Part shown: piece after piece, positions 37,535-50,543 of the stretch
Position numbering within the stretch: position 1 is the first letter of the stretch
How the letters are laid out: every line of letters begins with the position of its first letter
Assembly (NCBI GenBank): GCA_002692855.1
Contig: NZMJ01000119.1
Span: 18,365-82,364, forward strand
DNA: 64,000 nucleotides
DNA from: Maricaulis sp.
GTDB taxonomy: Bacteria; Pseudomonadota; Alphaproteobacteria; Caulobacterales; Maricaulaceae
Reading direction: 5' to 3'
Made by a program: the position numbers and the translations under genes
Notes under the pieces: generated by a model
Seen by the model: only the letters and a program-made list of their open reading frames with translations
Told to the model about the DNA's origin: nothing
Database searches by the model: none

Positions 37535-38002
37535 ATGAGCATCAAGATGGGCCTGACCCAGGAACAGCGCGAAACGATGGCCGACGCCGTATCGGCGGTC
37601 CTGGCCGACACCTACGCGCTCTATTTCAAGACGCACGCCTACCACTGGAATGTGACGGGCCCGCGTTTCCACGACCTGCACATGTTGTTCGAGACCCAGT
37701 ACAACGAATTGTGGACGGCGACCGACGACCTGGCCGAGCGCGTCCGCGCGCTGGGCGTGATGGCGCCGAAATCCTATGCCGAGATGGACAAGTTCGCGAC
37801 GGTGAAGTCCGAAGCGAAGGAAGCCAAGGCCGATGGCATGCTGAACGATCTCCTGAGCGGCCACGAGACCGTCGTGGCGACGATTCGCGACGCGCTGTCC
37901 AAGGCTGGCGACAATGGAGACGAGGCGACGGCCGACATTCTCTCTCCGCGCCTCAGCGCGCACGAGAAGATGGCCTGGATGCTCCGCTCGACGCTGGGCT
38001 GA
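37535..38002 (+). CDS. dps: Dps-family DNA-protecting ferritin-like protein
   Basis: Forms a 12-subunit shell that oxidises and stores iron with H2O2 and shields DNA. The ferroxidase signature is THAYHWNVTGPRFHDLHMLFE (from about 33): His, His, Asp and Glu of the intersubunit site are present. Length 155 aa is standard; the N-terminus is short without a Lys-rich DNA-binding tail. CGAGGAG upstream supports ATG 37535. An inverted repeat upstream may be its operator, and a strong terminator follows at 38044. Confidence 0.94.
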   Translation: MSIKMGLTQEQRETMADAVSAVLADTYALYFKTHAYHWNVTGPRFHDLHMLFETQYNELWTATDDLAERVRALGVMAPKSYAEMDKFATVKSEAKEAKADGMLNDLLSGHETVVATIRDALSKAGDNGDEATADILSPRLSAHEKMAWMLRSTLG

Positions 38003-38043
38003 GCCAAGACTTTCACACGGCCTGACACGGCCAGACCGAACTG

Positions 38044-38072
38044 CCCCGGATGCCAGCGCGTCCGGGGTTTTT
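38044..38072 (+). terminator. dps rho-independent terminator
   Basis: CCCCGGA (38044-38050) pairs with TCCGGGG (38061-38067), then TTTTT. A 10-nt loop. It lies 42 nt after the dps stop. Confidence 0.9.
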
Positions 38073-38100
38073 CTTGGTCTGAAGAAGAAAACGGGAGCTG

Positions 38101-38216
38101 AAAAAGATTGCGCCGGGTCCGAGGGGAGGGAACGGACCCGGCGCAGTGTCTGCATACTCTCGGGGAGGAGTGTGTATGCAATCTCGAAGGGGAACGTGGT
38201 GCGACGCACCGTGTTC
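38101..38216 (-). ncRNA. Probable small RNA with anti-Shine-Dalgarno loops
   Basis: On the minus strand three hairpins follow one another: GAAC/GTTC with GGTGC/GCACC (38192-38216), TGCATAC/GTATGCA (38151-38180) with a 16-nt loop containing CUCCUCCCC, and GCGCCGGGTCCG/CGGACCCGGCGC (38110-38144, perfect 12 bp) with loop UUCCCUCCCCU, followed by AAUCUUUUU, a good intrinsic terminator. CUCCUCC equals the anti-Shine-Dalgarno core of 16S rRNA; C-rich loops of this kind define alphaproteobacterial small RNAs such as Rhodobacter CcsR, rhizobial alpha-r14 and Caulobacter GsrN. A TTGACC on this strand at 38261-38266 may be the -35 element; the 5' end is undefined. Convergent with dps. Confidence 0.6.
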
Positions 38217-38307
38217 GTGGTGGGTATATGCGCGAGGACGGGTGTTTGTTCCAGAGACGATCGGTCAAATCGGCCATGCGTTTTTGCTGCACTGCGTCAT
38301 GACGCGT

Positions 38308-39201
38308 TCAGCTTTCCCACTCCTTGGCTTCCTTCAGCAGGAAATCGCGGAATACCGACAGGCGTGACGACCCTCTCAATTCGCCCGGATAGACGAAATA
38401 GACGTCGAAGCTTGGCCCCTCGAGATCGGGCAGAACGCGCACCAGCGTGTCATGCCCACGCGTGACATAATCGGGCAGGCCGGCAATGCCGATCCCGGAT
38501 TCCACCGCCTTCACGATGGCGTAGATCGTGTTGGCTTCCATGACGGCAGGGCGTGGCGGATCACCGGGCTTGCGTCCGATCCCGGCGGCCCATTCCAGAT
38601 TTCGGATCGGCGCCATCTGCGGCGGTCCATAACGGATGATCTGGTGGTCATCGAGCGCATCCGCGCTGCCGGGAACACCCTCGCGGTCGAGATATTCCTG
38701 GCTTGCGAACAGGTGTTGGCGCGCGGTCAGCAATTTGCGCTGGATGACATCGTTCTGGGTCGATTCCCACGGACGAATGGCGCAGTCCGCTTCAAGGCCG
38801 GCAATGTCGAACTCGTGGTCATCCAGCAGCAGGTGGACGCGGATGTCGGGATAAGCCTCACGGAACTTGGCAATGCGCGGTGCCAGCCAGATCGCCCCCA
38901 GGGCGGTCGGTGCCGTCACGCGCAAATCACCGGACGGGTTGTCATGGCTGTCATCGACGACCGAGCGGGCCAAGGCGACCTTGGCGGCGATCTCCTTGGT
39001 GATCTCGTGCAGCAGCCGGCCGGGCTCGGTGGGGATCAGGCCGCGCGCGTGGCGGTGGAACAGCTTCACCCCGAGCACGTCTTCCAGTGCGGCGAGCTGC
39101 CGGCTGACAGCGGATTGCGACAACAGCAGCGAGTCGGCGGCACCGGTCAGCGAACCGGCCTCCGCCGCCGCGTGAAAGGTTTTCAGCTTGTCCCAATCCA
39201 T
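38308..39201 (-). CDS. LysR-family transcriptional regulator
   Basis: A 297-residue regulator. The N-terminal winged helix (MDWDKLKTFHAAAEAGSLTGAADSLLLSQSAVSRQLAALE) has the classic LysR helix-turn-helix; the rest is the periplasmic-binding-like effector domain (DLRVTAPTALGAIWLAPRI onward, ending GLPDYVTRG). The effector is unknown. Similar LysR genes stand near trxB in related genomes; here trxB is 3 kb away. Divergent from the small acidic secreted protein; a perfect 12-bp palindrome lies 2 nt after its stop. Confidence 0.9.
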   Translation of the reverse strand: MDWDKLKTFHAAAEAGSLTGAADSLLLSQSAVSRQLAALEDVLGVKLFHRHARGLIPTEPGRLLHEITKEIAAKVALARSVVDDSHDNPSGDLRVTAPTALGAIWLAPRIAKFREAYPDIRVHLLLDDHEFDIAGLEADCAIRPWESTQNDVIQRKLLTARQHLFASQEYLDREGVPGSADALDDHQIIRYGPPQMAPIRNLEWAAGIGRKPGDPPRPAVMEANTIYAIVKAVESGIGIAGLPDYVTRGHDTLVRVLPDLEGPSFDVYFVYPGELRGSSRLSVFRDFLLKEAKEWES

Positions 39202-39411
39202 GACGTGTTTCCTCCCGAACCCAGCTTGTTCAGAAACCCGCCCCTCAGGTCAAGCGCGGGGCCACCGGAACCCGCCTTTCGATCAAATTTCATTTCAACC
39301 GATCACGCCTCTTGCGGAATCACGAAAGCGGGAGCATATGCCGCGCCGCGATCAGCCATCGCGGTGCCCGCCCAGGGCTGGCACCCCCTCTATTTTCAGG
39401 ACGAAAGCGCA

Positions 39412-39708
39412 ATGCGCACCCGTATCATTCTGGCGACCCTCACCACCCTGGCGATGGTCTCTGTCTCGGCCTACGCCTTCCAGGAAGCCGAAACCCCCGT
39501 CACCGATCAGGTCGAAGTCGAAGCGGTTGTCGAAGCCGCCGAGCCGGTCGAAGTCGACGCGGTCGTGACCGAAGAAACCGTTGGCGTCGAAGCCGTCGCG
39601 GTTGTTGCTGAAGACGCCGAGCACGTCGAGCAAGGCGACCACGCAGAGCACGCTGACGAAACCCACACCGAAGTGGTTGTGGAAGTGACCGAAGAGCCGA
39701 CGCTCTAG
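39412..39708 (+). CDS. Small secreted Glu/Val-rich low-complexity protein
   Basis: A 98-residue protein: signal peptide MRTRIILATLTTLAMVSVSAYAF, then a mature part made almost only of Glu, Val, Ala, Asp and Thr, with a His-containing patch (EHVEQGDHAEHADETHTE) that could bind metal. No family is recognised. AGGACGA upstream supports ATG 39412; the longer open frame above it crosses the LysR gene antisense and is not real. The gap 39202-39411 holds the divergent promoters and a 7-bp hairpin CCGCGAT/ATCGCGG (39346-39364). Confidence 0.65.
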   Translation: MRTRIILATLTTLAMVSVSAYAFQEAETPVTDQVEVEAVVEAAEPVEVDAVVTEETVGVEAVAVVAEDAEHVEQGDHAEHADETHTEVVVEVTEEPTL

Positions 39709-39733
39709 TCATCGCCGCTTGTAGCGAACACGG

Positions 39734-39760
39734 AAACGGCGGGCCAATGGCCCGCCGTTT
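39734..39760. terminator. Bidirectional rho-independent terminator
   Basis: AAACGGCGGGCC (39734-39745) pairs perfectly with GGCCCGCCGTTT (39749-39760) around AAT, between the convergent acidic-protein and aldo/keto reductase genes. Confidence 0.85.
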
Positions 39761-39764
39761 TCGC

Positions 39765-40757
39765 TTACCGGTTGATCGCCGCCATTCCGGTCGCATTGTA
39801 GCGGTCGCCCCTGACCTGATCGGCCAGTGGTTCGAGCCGCCTGATGTGTTCCTCGGCCAAGACCAGCTTCGACGCGCCGAGATTGGATTTCAGATTGGCC
39901 AGCTTGGTCGTGCCGGGAATGGTGACAATATCGCCGCCGCGCGACAGCACCCAGGCCAGCGCGACCTGACCCGGCGTGCCGCCAGCCTCTTTTGCCACGG
40001 CCTTGATTTCGTCGACCAGTGCCAGGTTGGCTTCATAGGCACCCTCGGCCCAACGCGGCTGCATCTCGCCTGAGCGAAACTCGCCCTGACCGCCCGGCTT
40101 TTGATCGCGGGTGAAGGCCCCGGTCAGCATGCCGCGCCCGAGCGGGGAGTAAGCGACCAGCGTGGCCCCGGCGGTCCGCAAATGGTCGAGCAGGACGGTT
40201 TCCACGTCGCGCGAGAAGATCGAATATTCGCTTTGCACCGCCGCCACGGGGTGAACAGCATTGGCCTTGGCGAAGGTCGCGCCACTGACTTCCGACAGGC
40301 CGATGGCCCGTACCTTGCCCTCGGCGACCAGTTCGCCCATCGCGCCGACCGTCTCCTCGACAGGGGTGCCGGGATCAAGGCGGTGCAGATAGTAGAGGTC
40401 GATGACGTCCGTGCGCAGGAAGCGCAGCGAGTTCTCGACCGCCCGGCGCATGTTGGCGGGTGAGCCATCGACGGAAGCGCCCGTGCGATTGCCCTTGTCA
40501 TCGAAGGTGTATTTGGGACCGAATTTCGTTGCGATGCGCACCTTGTCCCGGCGGCCCTGAAGTGCCTCGCCGAGCAGGGCCTCGTTGCGCCCGTAGAGTT
40601 CAGCCGTATCGAAATGGTCGACGCCGAGATCAACCGCCTCGTGGATCAGCCTGATCGCTTGGGCGTGGTCGGCGGGCGGTCCGTAAAAGGCGGATAGTCC
40701 CATGCAGCCGAGGCCAATGGGATTGACCTGGAACGGGCCGATCGTGCGTCTGTCCAT
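39765..40757 (-). CDS. Aldo/keto reductase
   Basis: A 330-residue NADPH-dependent carbonyl reductase of the (beta/alpha)8 fold. The catalytic tetrad is visible: Asp and Tyr in HFDTAELYGRNE (about 48-59), Lys in RIATKFGPKY (about 73-82) and His in YYLHRLDPG (about 123-131). IGLGCMGLSAFYG is the family N-terminus, as in AKR13-type enzymes. Substrate unknown. Single gene sharing a terminator with its convergent neighbour. Confidence 0.92.
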   Translation of the reverse strand: MDRRTIGPFQVNPIGLGCMGLSAFYGPPADHAQAIRLIHEAVDLGVDHFDTAELYGRNEALLGEALQGRRDKVRIATKFGPKYTFDDKGNRTGASVDGSPANMRRAVENSLRFLRTDVIDLYYLHRLDPGTPVEETVGAMGELVAEGKVRAIGLSEVSGATFAKANAVHPVAAVQSEYSIFSRDVETVLLDHLRTAGATLVAYSPLGRGMLTGAFTRDQKPGGQGEFRSGEMQPRWAEGAYEANLALVDEIKAVAKEAGGTPGQVALAWVLSRGGDIVTIPGTTKLANLKSNLGASKLVLAEEHIRRLEPLADQVRGDRYNATGMAAINR

Positions 40758-40832
40758 GAGATGTCCTCCGGGGGCGATCCCTTGATCGTAGGGACCCGCA
40801 CCCGGAGGTAAAGCCGTTCAGGGGAAAGTCGC

Positions 40833-41987
40833 CTAGTTCAGCGACTCGTCTTCCTCGGTATCGGGGTCATCGGTGGGGATGTCGCGAACATAGACCCGGC
40901 CATAGGTGCCATTGCGGATCAGTTCGAGGCGGCGGATCTCGACGTCGCGGATCAGCGCCTGCGCGGTTTGCGGGATCCGGCCGCACACGCCGCTCGACAC
41001 CAATCCTTCGGCGCTCCAGCTCTGGACAGTGTTGTCTCCTACCCCGCCGGTGCAGCGGCTGGAGCCGTTGATCAGGTCGGCGATCTCCCAGGCCTCGACA
41101 TCGGCATCGATCGGCAGATTGCCGCGAAGCTGGTCGTGCGCGGAATCGATCGCATAGGCCGACAGGTGGGCGCGCAGGTCGCGGCCCCAGTCCGGGAAGA
41201 AATAGGGGCGTGCATCGGCATAGATGACCGACACTTCGAGTTCGTTGCGGTCGATTTCAATGCCGCGCAGAGAATTGATGAATTCGGCAGCGTTGTTGCC
41301 GAGCGCCGTCCAGACATTGTCGCCGGTATAGGCGTTGCGCAGGATGTTCGGGCTGCCGACGGCACCGTTGAAGAAGCCGTAGATCACCAGCGGATCGTTC
41401 CACTGTTCGTAGACGATGCGCATCCGGATGTCGTTGAGGCTCAGCGGAACGCCGGCCACGGTCAGTATCTTGGCTTCGTAGAGCGGCTCGCCATTGATCC
41501 GGACGCGGTTCACGCGGGTGACGGGGTATTCGAGCATCAGCTGCTCGATCACCGCAACATTGTGAAGGTTCATCCAGTAGGCCAGCTGCTCGTCCGAGGA
41601 CAGGCGGGCGAAATCGACACGCTCGGGGAGGGTTTCAAGATCGCGGCGATACTCGCTGATCGCGTTCTCATACTCGTCGCTCATCAGGTGATAGACGACG
41701 CGGTTGCCCTCATAGCGATAGCGGCTGTCATTGCCGGTATTGATGCGTGTACCGGTGAGGATCGGACGACCGGCAGGCGGTTCACGGTCCGACAGGCCGA
41801 CATCATAGACGATGTCGCGCAAGAGATCGGTCCAGATCTGGTAGTCCACCGACGGGCCACCAGTCGCGTTGGAGCGGCTGAAGCTGGAGAATTCCGGCGC
41901 AAGCCCGTTCTGGGCCATCGCTGCGGGAGCCGCAGCGCACAGCGCCAACGCGGCCACAGCGGCTTTCAGCGAGGAGGTGAGTGTCAT
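40833..41987 (-). CDS. Exported DUF547-domain protein
   Basis: A 384-residue protein with a signal peptide (cleavage near AAMAQNG). DUF547 covers about 130-260: LAYWMNLHNVAVIEQLM and VIYGFFNGAVGSPNI are its two conserved blocks; the family's function is not established. Two C-terminal cysteines (SSRCTGGVG, SGVCGRI) may pair. Ends with an Asp/Glu-rich tail. An imperfect CtrA-type box (TTAA-N7-TTAT, 42069-42083) lies 82 bp upstream of the start. Confidence 0.82.
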   Translation of the reverse strand: MTLTSSLKAAVAALALCAAAPAAMAQNGLAPEFSSFSRSNATGGPSVDYQIWTDLLRDIVYDVGLSDREPPAGRPILTGTRINTGNDSRYRYEGNRVVYHLMSDEYENAISEYRRDLETLPERVDFARLSSDEQLAYWMNLHNVAVIEQLMLEYPVTRVNRVRINGEPLYEAKILTVAGVPLSLNDIRMRIVYEQWNDPLVIYGFFNGAVGSPNILRNAYTGDNVWTALGNNAAEFINSLRGIEIDRNELEVSVIYADARPYFFPDWGRDLRAHLSAYAIDSAHDQLRGNLPIDADVEAWEIADLINGSSRCTGGVGDNTVQSWSAEGLVSSGVCGRIPQTAQALIRDVEIRRLELIRNGTYGRVYVRDIPTDDPDTEEDESLN

Positions 41988-42125
41988 GACGTATGTCCCT
42001 GGCCCGTAATTGTAAAAAGCACGCCCGCTTCATGCGGCCGCGTGCCTTCGCGTGTGCTTACAGGTCGCTTAAAACAAATTTATCCGGCGGTCGACGGGGA
42101 CCATCGCCGGGCGAGTCCCGCCGTG

Positions 42126-44047
<1,922 letters not shown>

Positions 44048-44112
44048 GGCTCTTGTTGCGGGTAAGCGTGACCCCGCGTCAAGCCACAGGTACTTGACAC
44101 CGATAGCAGGTA

Positions 44113-44128
44113 TGCGACAGTTGTCACA
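44113..44128. promoter_or_regulatory. Candidate BlaI-type operator
   Basis: TGCGACAGTTGTCACA is a near-perfect dyad (arms TG-x-GACA / TGTC-x-CA), 19 bp before the ATG of the BlaI-like gene and downstream of a TTGACA -35-like element (44094-44099). BlaI/MecI repressors bind dyads with ACA...TGT arms, so autorepression is plausible. Confidence 0.45.
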
Positions 44129-44147
44129 TCAAAACGAGAGACCCGTC

Positions 44148-44522
44148 ATGGAAAAACCCAGCCCATCGGAAATGTTGGTGCTCAAATCGCTCTGGAGCCA
44201 GTCACCGCTCGGCACGCGCGAAATCCAGGAGCGGGCAGGTACGCCGCAGGGCTGGGCCTATTCCACCACCCGCACCCTGATCGCCCGCATGGTCGAAAAG
44301 GGGTTGATCGAAAAGGGCGATGCTCACGGGCTGGCTGTTTTCGCACCGAAAGCCACGAAGGCGCAGGTGCTCAGCGCCATGATACGCAGCTTTTCAGCGC
44401 AGATCTTCGATCTCGACGAGCCGCTTCCGGCTTCGGCCTTTGCGTCCAGCCCGTTGCTGGACCCTGCCGATATCGCCGAGCTCGAACGACTGCTCGCGGA
44501 AAAACCCGAAGGTGACGCATGA
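44148..44522 (+). CDS. BlaI/MecI/CopY-family repressor
   Basis: A 124-residue winged-helix repressor. PSPSEMLVLKSLWSQSPLGTREI is the N-terminal DNA-binding part, TPQGWAYSTTRTLIARMVEKGLI the recognition helix and dimer entry, and AVFAPKATKAQ the wing/linker around which BlaI proteins are cleaved by BlaR1. The last 40 residues form a helical dimerisation region. The start is ATG 44148; the frame above it overlaps the divergent ELM1 gene. Overlaps the M56-M23 gene by 4 nt, the standard repressor-sensor pairing. Confidence 0.9.
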   Translation: MEKPSPSEMLVLKSLWSQSPLGTREIQERAGTPQGWAYSTTRTLIARMVEKGLIEKGDAHGLAVFAPKATKAQVLSAMIRSFSAQIFDLDEPLPASAFASSPLLDPADIAELERLLAEKPEGDA

Positions 44523-45904
44523 GTGCGGTGGGGCTGGGGCTCGCATTTGCGGCCAGCATCGCGATTGCCGCGATTGCATGGGGATTCGGGCAACGCGAAA
44601 TGCGCCGGGAGGTCTATTGGGTGGGCGCCCTGACACTGGCCGGGCTCCCGGTCCTGATCTGCGTCCTGTCGCCCTTTCTGGGCGCGTTTATGCCAACGAT
44701 CGCACCGCCGCTTGAGCCGGTTGCAAATCTGATTGCGCCGCGGTTCGCGCCGGGCATCCCGGCCTTGCCCGTCGCCGCGTCCTCTTCGATCCGCTGGGAC
44801 CACCTCGCACTGGCGCTCTGGATCGCCGGGGCAGCCCTTCGTGCCGCCATCGAATTGCGCCGGTCTCTGGCGCTTCACAGGCGGTTGCGACGCACCAGCG
44901 AGGCCGATACGGCGACCCGTAAACGTGTAGCCCGTGCCGCGCGCGCCCTTGGAATTGCGGTTGAGATCGACACCCGCGTCGACGACATTCGCTCGCCCTT
45001 CGTGAGTGGTCTTGGCCGGCCCGTGCTGGTTCTTTCGCAGGCATGCGAGACCAGCGATGCCGTTCTGGCCCACGAACTGGCGCATGTGCGCCGACGCGAC
45101 AGCTGGGCACGTCTGGCCGCGCGGCTGACCGGAATGGCGCTGTGGTTCAACCCCTTCGTTTTCCTCATCGAGCGCGAACGCCTCCTGGCATCGGAAATCG
45201 CCTGCGACCGGATTGCGCTTGAAACCCTCGGACACGGCAGGGCGCGTTCCTACGCCCGTTCCCTGCTGGACGCAGCCTGCGCGAATTCGGGGCCGCAGGC
45301 CGCGCTTGGATTTGGCGTGGCTCCGAAAAAGGCACTCGAAATGCGCATACGTTCAATTCTCTCACCGGCCCCGAAGACCCGCACGGCCGGCGGTATGGTC
45401 GCGCTGGCGGCGCTCTCCGTTCTGGCCGTACCGGTCGCGGGATTGCAGGTCGCCGAAGCGGCCGGCATGGCGGCCAATCCGGATTTCACATCACCAGTCG
45501 TTCAAGGGCGAACCACTTCCCGTTTCGGTCCCGCAGCGCCGGGTCCCGACGGTCCGCGTCTTCATGGCGGGCAGGACATTGCCGCGCCGACGGGCACACC
45601 CGTCACGGCCCCGGCCAGCGGCCGCGTGACCTATGCCGGCAGCGCCTATAACGGACAGGAATCCTGGGGCCATGTGGTCGAGATCGACCACGGCGGCGGC
45701 TGGACGACGGTCTACGCCCACCTTCACGATTTCGCTGTGGCGCCGGGCGATCCGGTTCGTGCTGGTCAGGCCATCGCGCGTGTCGGTGCCTCGGGCGTCG
45801 CGACCGGCCCGCATCTTCATGTCGAGGTGCGCCGCGATGGCGAGCGCGTCGATCCTGCCGAGCATTTGCCGGGTCTGGCCCCGGCCGCACCATCGGACGG
45901 CTGA
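44519..45904 (+). CDS. BlaR1-like M56 protease fused to an M23 peptidoglycan hydrolase domain
   Basis: A 461-residue membrane protein. Helices at about 4-22, 36-57 and 95-110 precede a cytosolic M56 zinc protease: HELAH (185-189) with the third ligand in ASEIACD (E226). After a helix at about 292-311 the chain should reach the periplasm, where BlaR1 carries a penicillin-binding sensor. Here instead is an M23/LytM endopeptidase with all ligands: HGGQD (H349, D353), YAHLHD and GPHLHVE (H432, H434). Coupled to a BlaI-type repressor. It may sense or cut peptidoglycan and relay this by cleaving the repressor (inference). Confidence 0.88.
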   Translation: MSAVGLGLAFAASIAIAAIAWGFGQREMRREVYWVGALTLAGLPVLICVLSPFLGAFMPTIAPPLEPVANLIAPRFAPGIPALPVAASSSIRWDHLALALWIAGAALRAAIELRRSLALHRRLRRTSEADTATRKRVARAARALGIAVEIDTRVDDIRSPFVSGLGRPVLVLSQACETSDAVLAHELAHVRRRDSWARLAARLTGMALWFNPFVFLIERERLLASEIACDRIALETLGHGRARSYARSLLDAACANSGPQAALGFGVAPKKALEMRIRSILSPAPKTRTAGGMVALAALSVLAVPVAGLQVAEAAGMAANPDFTSPVVQGRTTSRFGPAAPGPDGPRLHGGQDIAAPTGTPVTAPASGRVTYAGSAYNGQESWGHVVEIDHGGGWTTVYAHLHDFAVAPGDPVRAGQAIARVGASGVATGPHLHVEVRRDGERVDPAEHLPGLAPAAPSDG

Positions 45905-45927
45905 CCCCGAACCGCCGCCGGTCACAG

Positions 45928-45958
45928 AAACGCCGGGACGATGACCGTCCCGGCGTTT
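45928..45958. terminator. Bidirectional terminator between the M56-M23 gene and greA
   Basis: AAACGCCGGGACG (45928-45940) pairs perfectly over 13 bp with CGTCCCGGCGTTT (45946-45958), 5-nt loop ATGAC. Confidence 0.88.
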
Positions 45959-45985
45959 CGCTGACACATACGTGAAAGTGGATCC

Positions 45986-46459
45986 CTAGACCCACTTCAC
46001 CTTCAGGATCTCGTAGGATTTGAGGCCACCGGGCGCATTCACCTCGATCACGTCGCCGACTTCCTTGTTGATCATGGAGCGGGCGATTGGGGAGGTGATG
46101 GAAATCTTGCCGGAGCGGACATCGGCTTCGTCTTCGCCGACGATCTGATAGGTCGCTTCCTCGTCCGTGTCCTCGTCAACGACCGTTACCGTCGCGCCGA
46201 ATTTGACGGTGTCACCGTCCAGTTTGGACACGTCGATGATCTGGGCACGCGCCAGCTTGTCTTCGAGCTCGGCGACGCGGCCTTCAATCCAGCCCTGACG
46301 TTCCTTGGCCGCGTGATATTCGGCGTTCTCGGAAAGATCGCCATGCTCACGCGCCTCGGAAATCGCCTGGATCACCGCGGGTCGTTCTGTCGTTTTCAAA
46401 CGCTTCAATTCTTCGTCGAGAGCCCTGTAGCCCTCGTCGGTCATAGGTACTTTGCTCAT
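45986..46459 (-). CDS. greA: Transcription elongation factor GreA
   Basis: Stimulates RNA cleavage by backtracked RNA polymerase. The N-terminal coiled coil (about 1-75) contains [22 protein letters not shown], with the acidic tip (D, E) that enters the polymerase channel; the C-terminal FKBP-like domain ends [14 protein letters not shown]. 157 aa. Follows carB by 29 bp on the same strand, a frequent carB-greA arrangement. Confidence 0.97.
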   Translation of the reverse strand: MSKVPMTDEGYRALDEELKRLKTTERPAVIQAISEAREHGDLSENAEYHAAKERQGWIEGRVAELEDKLARAQIIDVSKLDGDTVKFGATVTVVDEDTDEEATYQIVGEDEADVRSGKISITSPIARSMINKEVGDVIEVNAPGGLKSYEILKVKWV

Positions 46460-46488
46460 ATTCGCTAAACTCGCTCGGAAATAGGGAG

Positions 46489-49761
<3,273 letters not shown>

Positions 49762-49898
49762 GGCGTTATCCGTCTCGTCTCGCGCGCAATCACCCCGTCC
49801 GGCTCCGCTTTGAAGCGTGCGTCCGGCAGGGCGGCGATTAAACTGTCGTGCTAAGCGCCTGTCCTAACCGTGAATCGCCGCCTTGGCGAGGGGCGATG

Positions 49899-50543
49899 TC
49901 AACCTTCCAGCCGGTCAATCTCACGCGAGATGTTGTCGCGAGCCTGTTCGCCCAGCCGCGCCTCATAAATTTCAGTGAGAAAGATGCGCTTTCGTGCCAG
50001 CACCGAGCGCAGGAACTCGGCCCGTCCAGCGTCGAACAATTCGGCTGGAACCCACGAGAATTCGGCTCGCACCTGTTCGGCATACTGGTCATAGACGCGG
50101 GCAGGAGCCCCCAGAATCGCAAAATCCATATCCAGGAAGAGGTCGTCATCTTCATCTCCCGATGAAGTGTGCGACCGGGTCATCCGGATCAAGGCGGCCA
50201 CGCGTTCTCTGAGGTTCGGGGATACCCTCATCTCTTCAAGCATTGCGAGGGCCGTATCGGCACTGCGCGCCTCGTTGTCGTTTCGCTGCGTGTCGTAGAT
50301 CCAGTCGTGGAACCAGGCTGCCAGCTCCAGACGGTGGAGATCCGAAATCCGGCCCGAATGCTGGTCGATCTCGCCAAACAGGAATTCAAGGTGTTTCAGC
50401 CCGTGATAGTGCCGGTCCGGGCCGGAATAGGCGTCCAGCAGCGTTTCGCCAACACGTTGGCTGGCCTCGCGGTCCGCGCCCATCGCACGCGTCAGCGATT
50501 GCCAGCGGCGGCTGAGTTCAGCCCTCAATGCGGACTGTGTCAT
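49899..50543 (-). CDS. HD-superfamily metal-dependent phosphohydrolase (COG4339-like)
   Basis: A 214-residue protein. The HD-type metal site is formed by YHGLKHLEFLF (His, about 46-56), LAAWFHDWIYD (His-Asp, about 73-83) and LDMDFAILG (second Asp), the pattern of predicted metal-dependent HD hydrolases; substrate unknown. Start ATG 50543 (MTQSALRAEL) overlaps the 3' end of the peptide-binding protein gene by 26 nt; TTG 50528 is an alternative. Lies between carA and carB. The gap 49762-49898 before it in the direction of carB holds the carB leader. Confidence 0.82.
   Translation of the reverse strand: MTQSALRAELSRRWQSLTRAMGADREASQRVGETLLDAYSGPDRHYHGLKHLEFLFGEIDQHSGRISDLHRLELAAWFHDWIYDTQRNDNEARSADTALAMLEEMRVSPNLRERVAALIRMTRSHTSSGDEDDDLFLDMDFAILGAPARVYDQYAEQVRAEFSWVPAELFDAGRAEFLRSVLARKRIFLTEIYEARLGEQARDNISREIDRLEG

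Noticed and set aside
39381..39396. TGGCAC resembling a sigma-54 -24 element
   Set aside because: No GC at the matching -12 position and no activator site.
42069..42083. CtrA-like TTAA-N7-TTAT upstream of the DUF547 gene
   Set aside because: One base off the consensus and in an AT-rich leader; too weak to call separately, so it is only noted under that gene.
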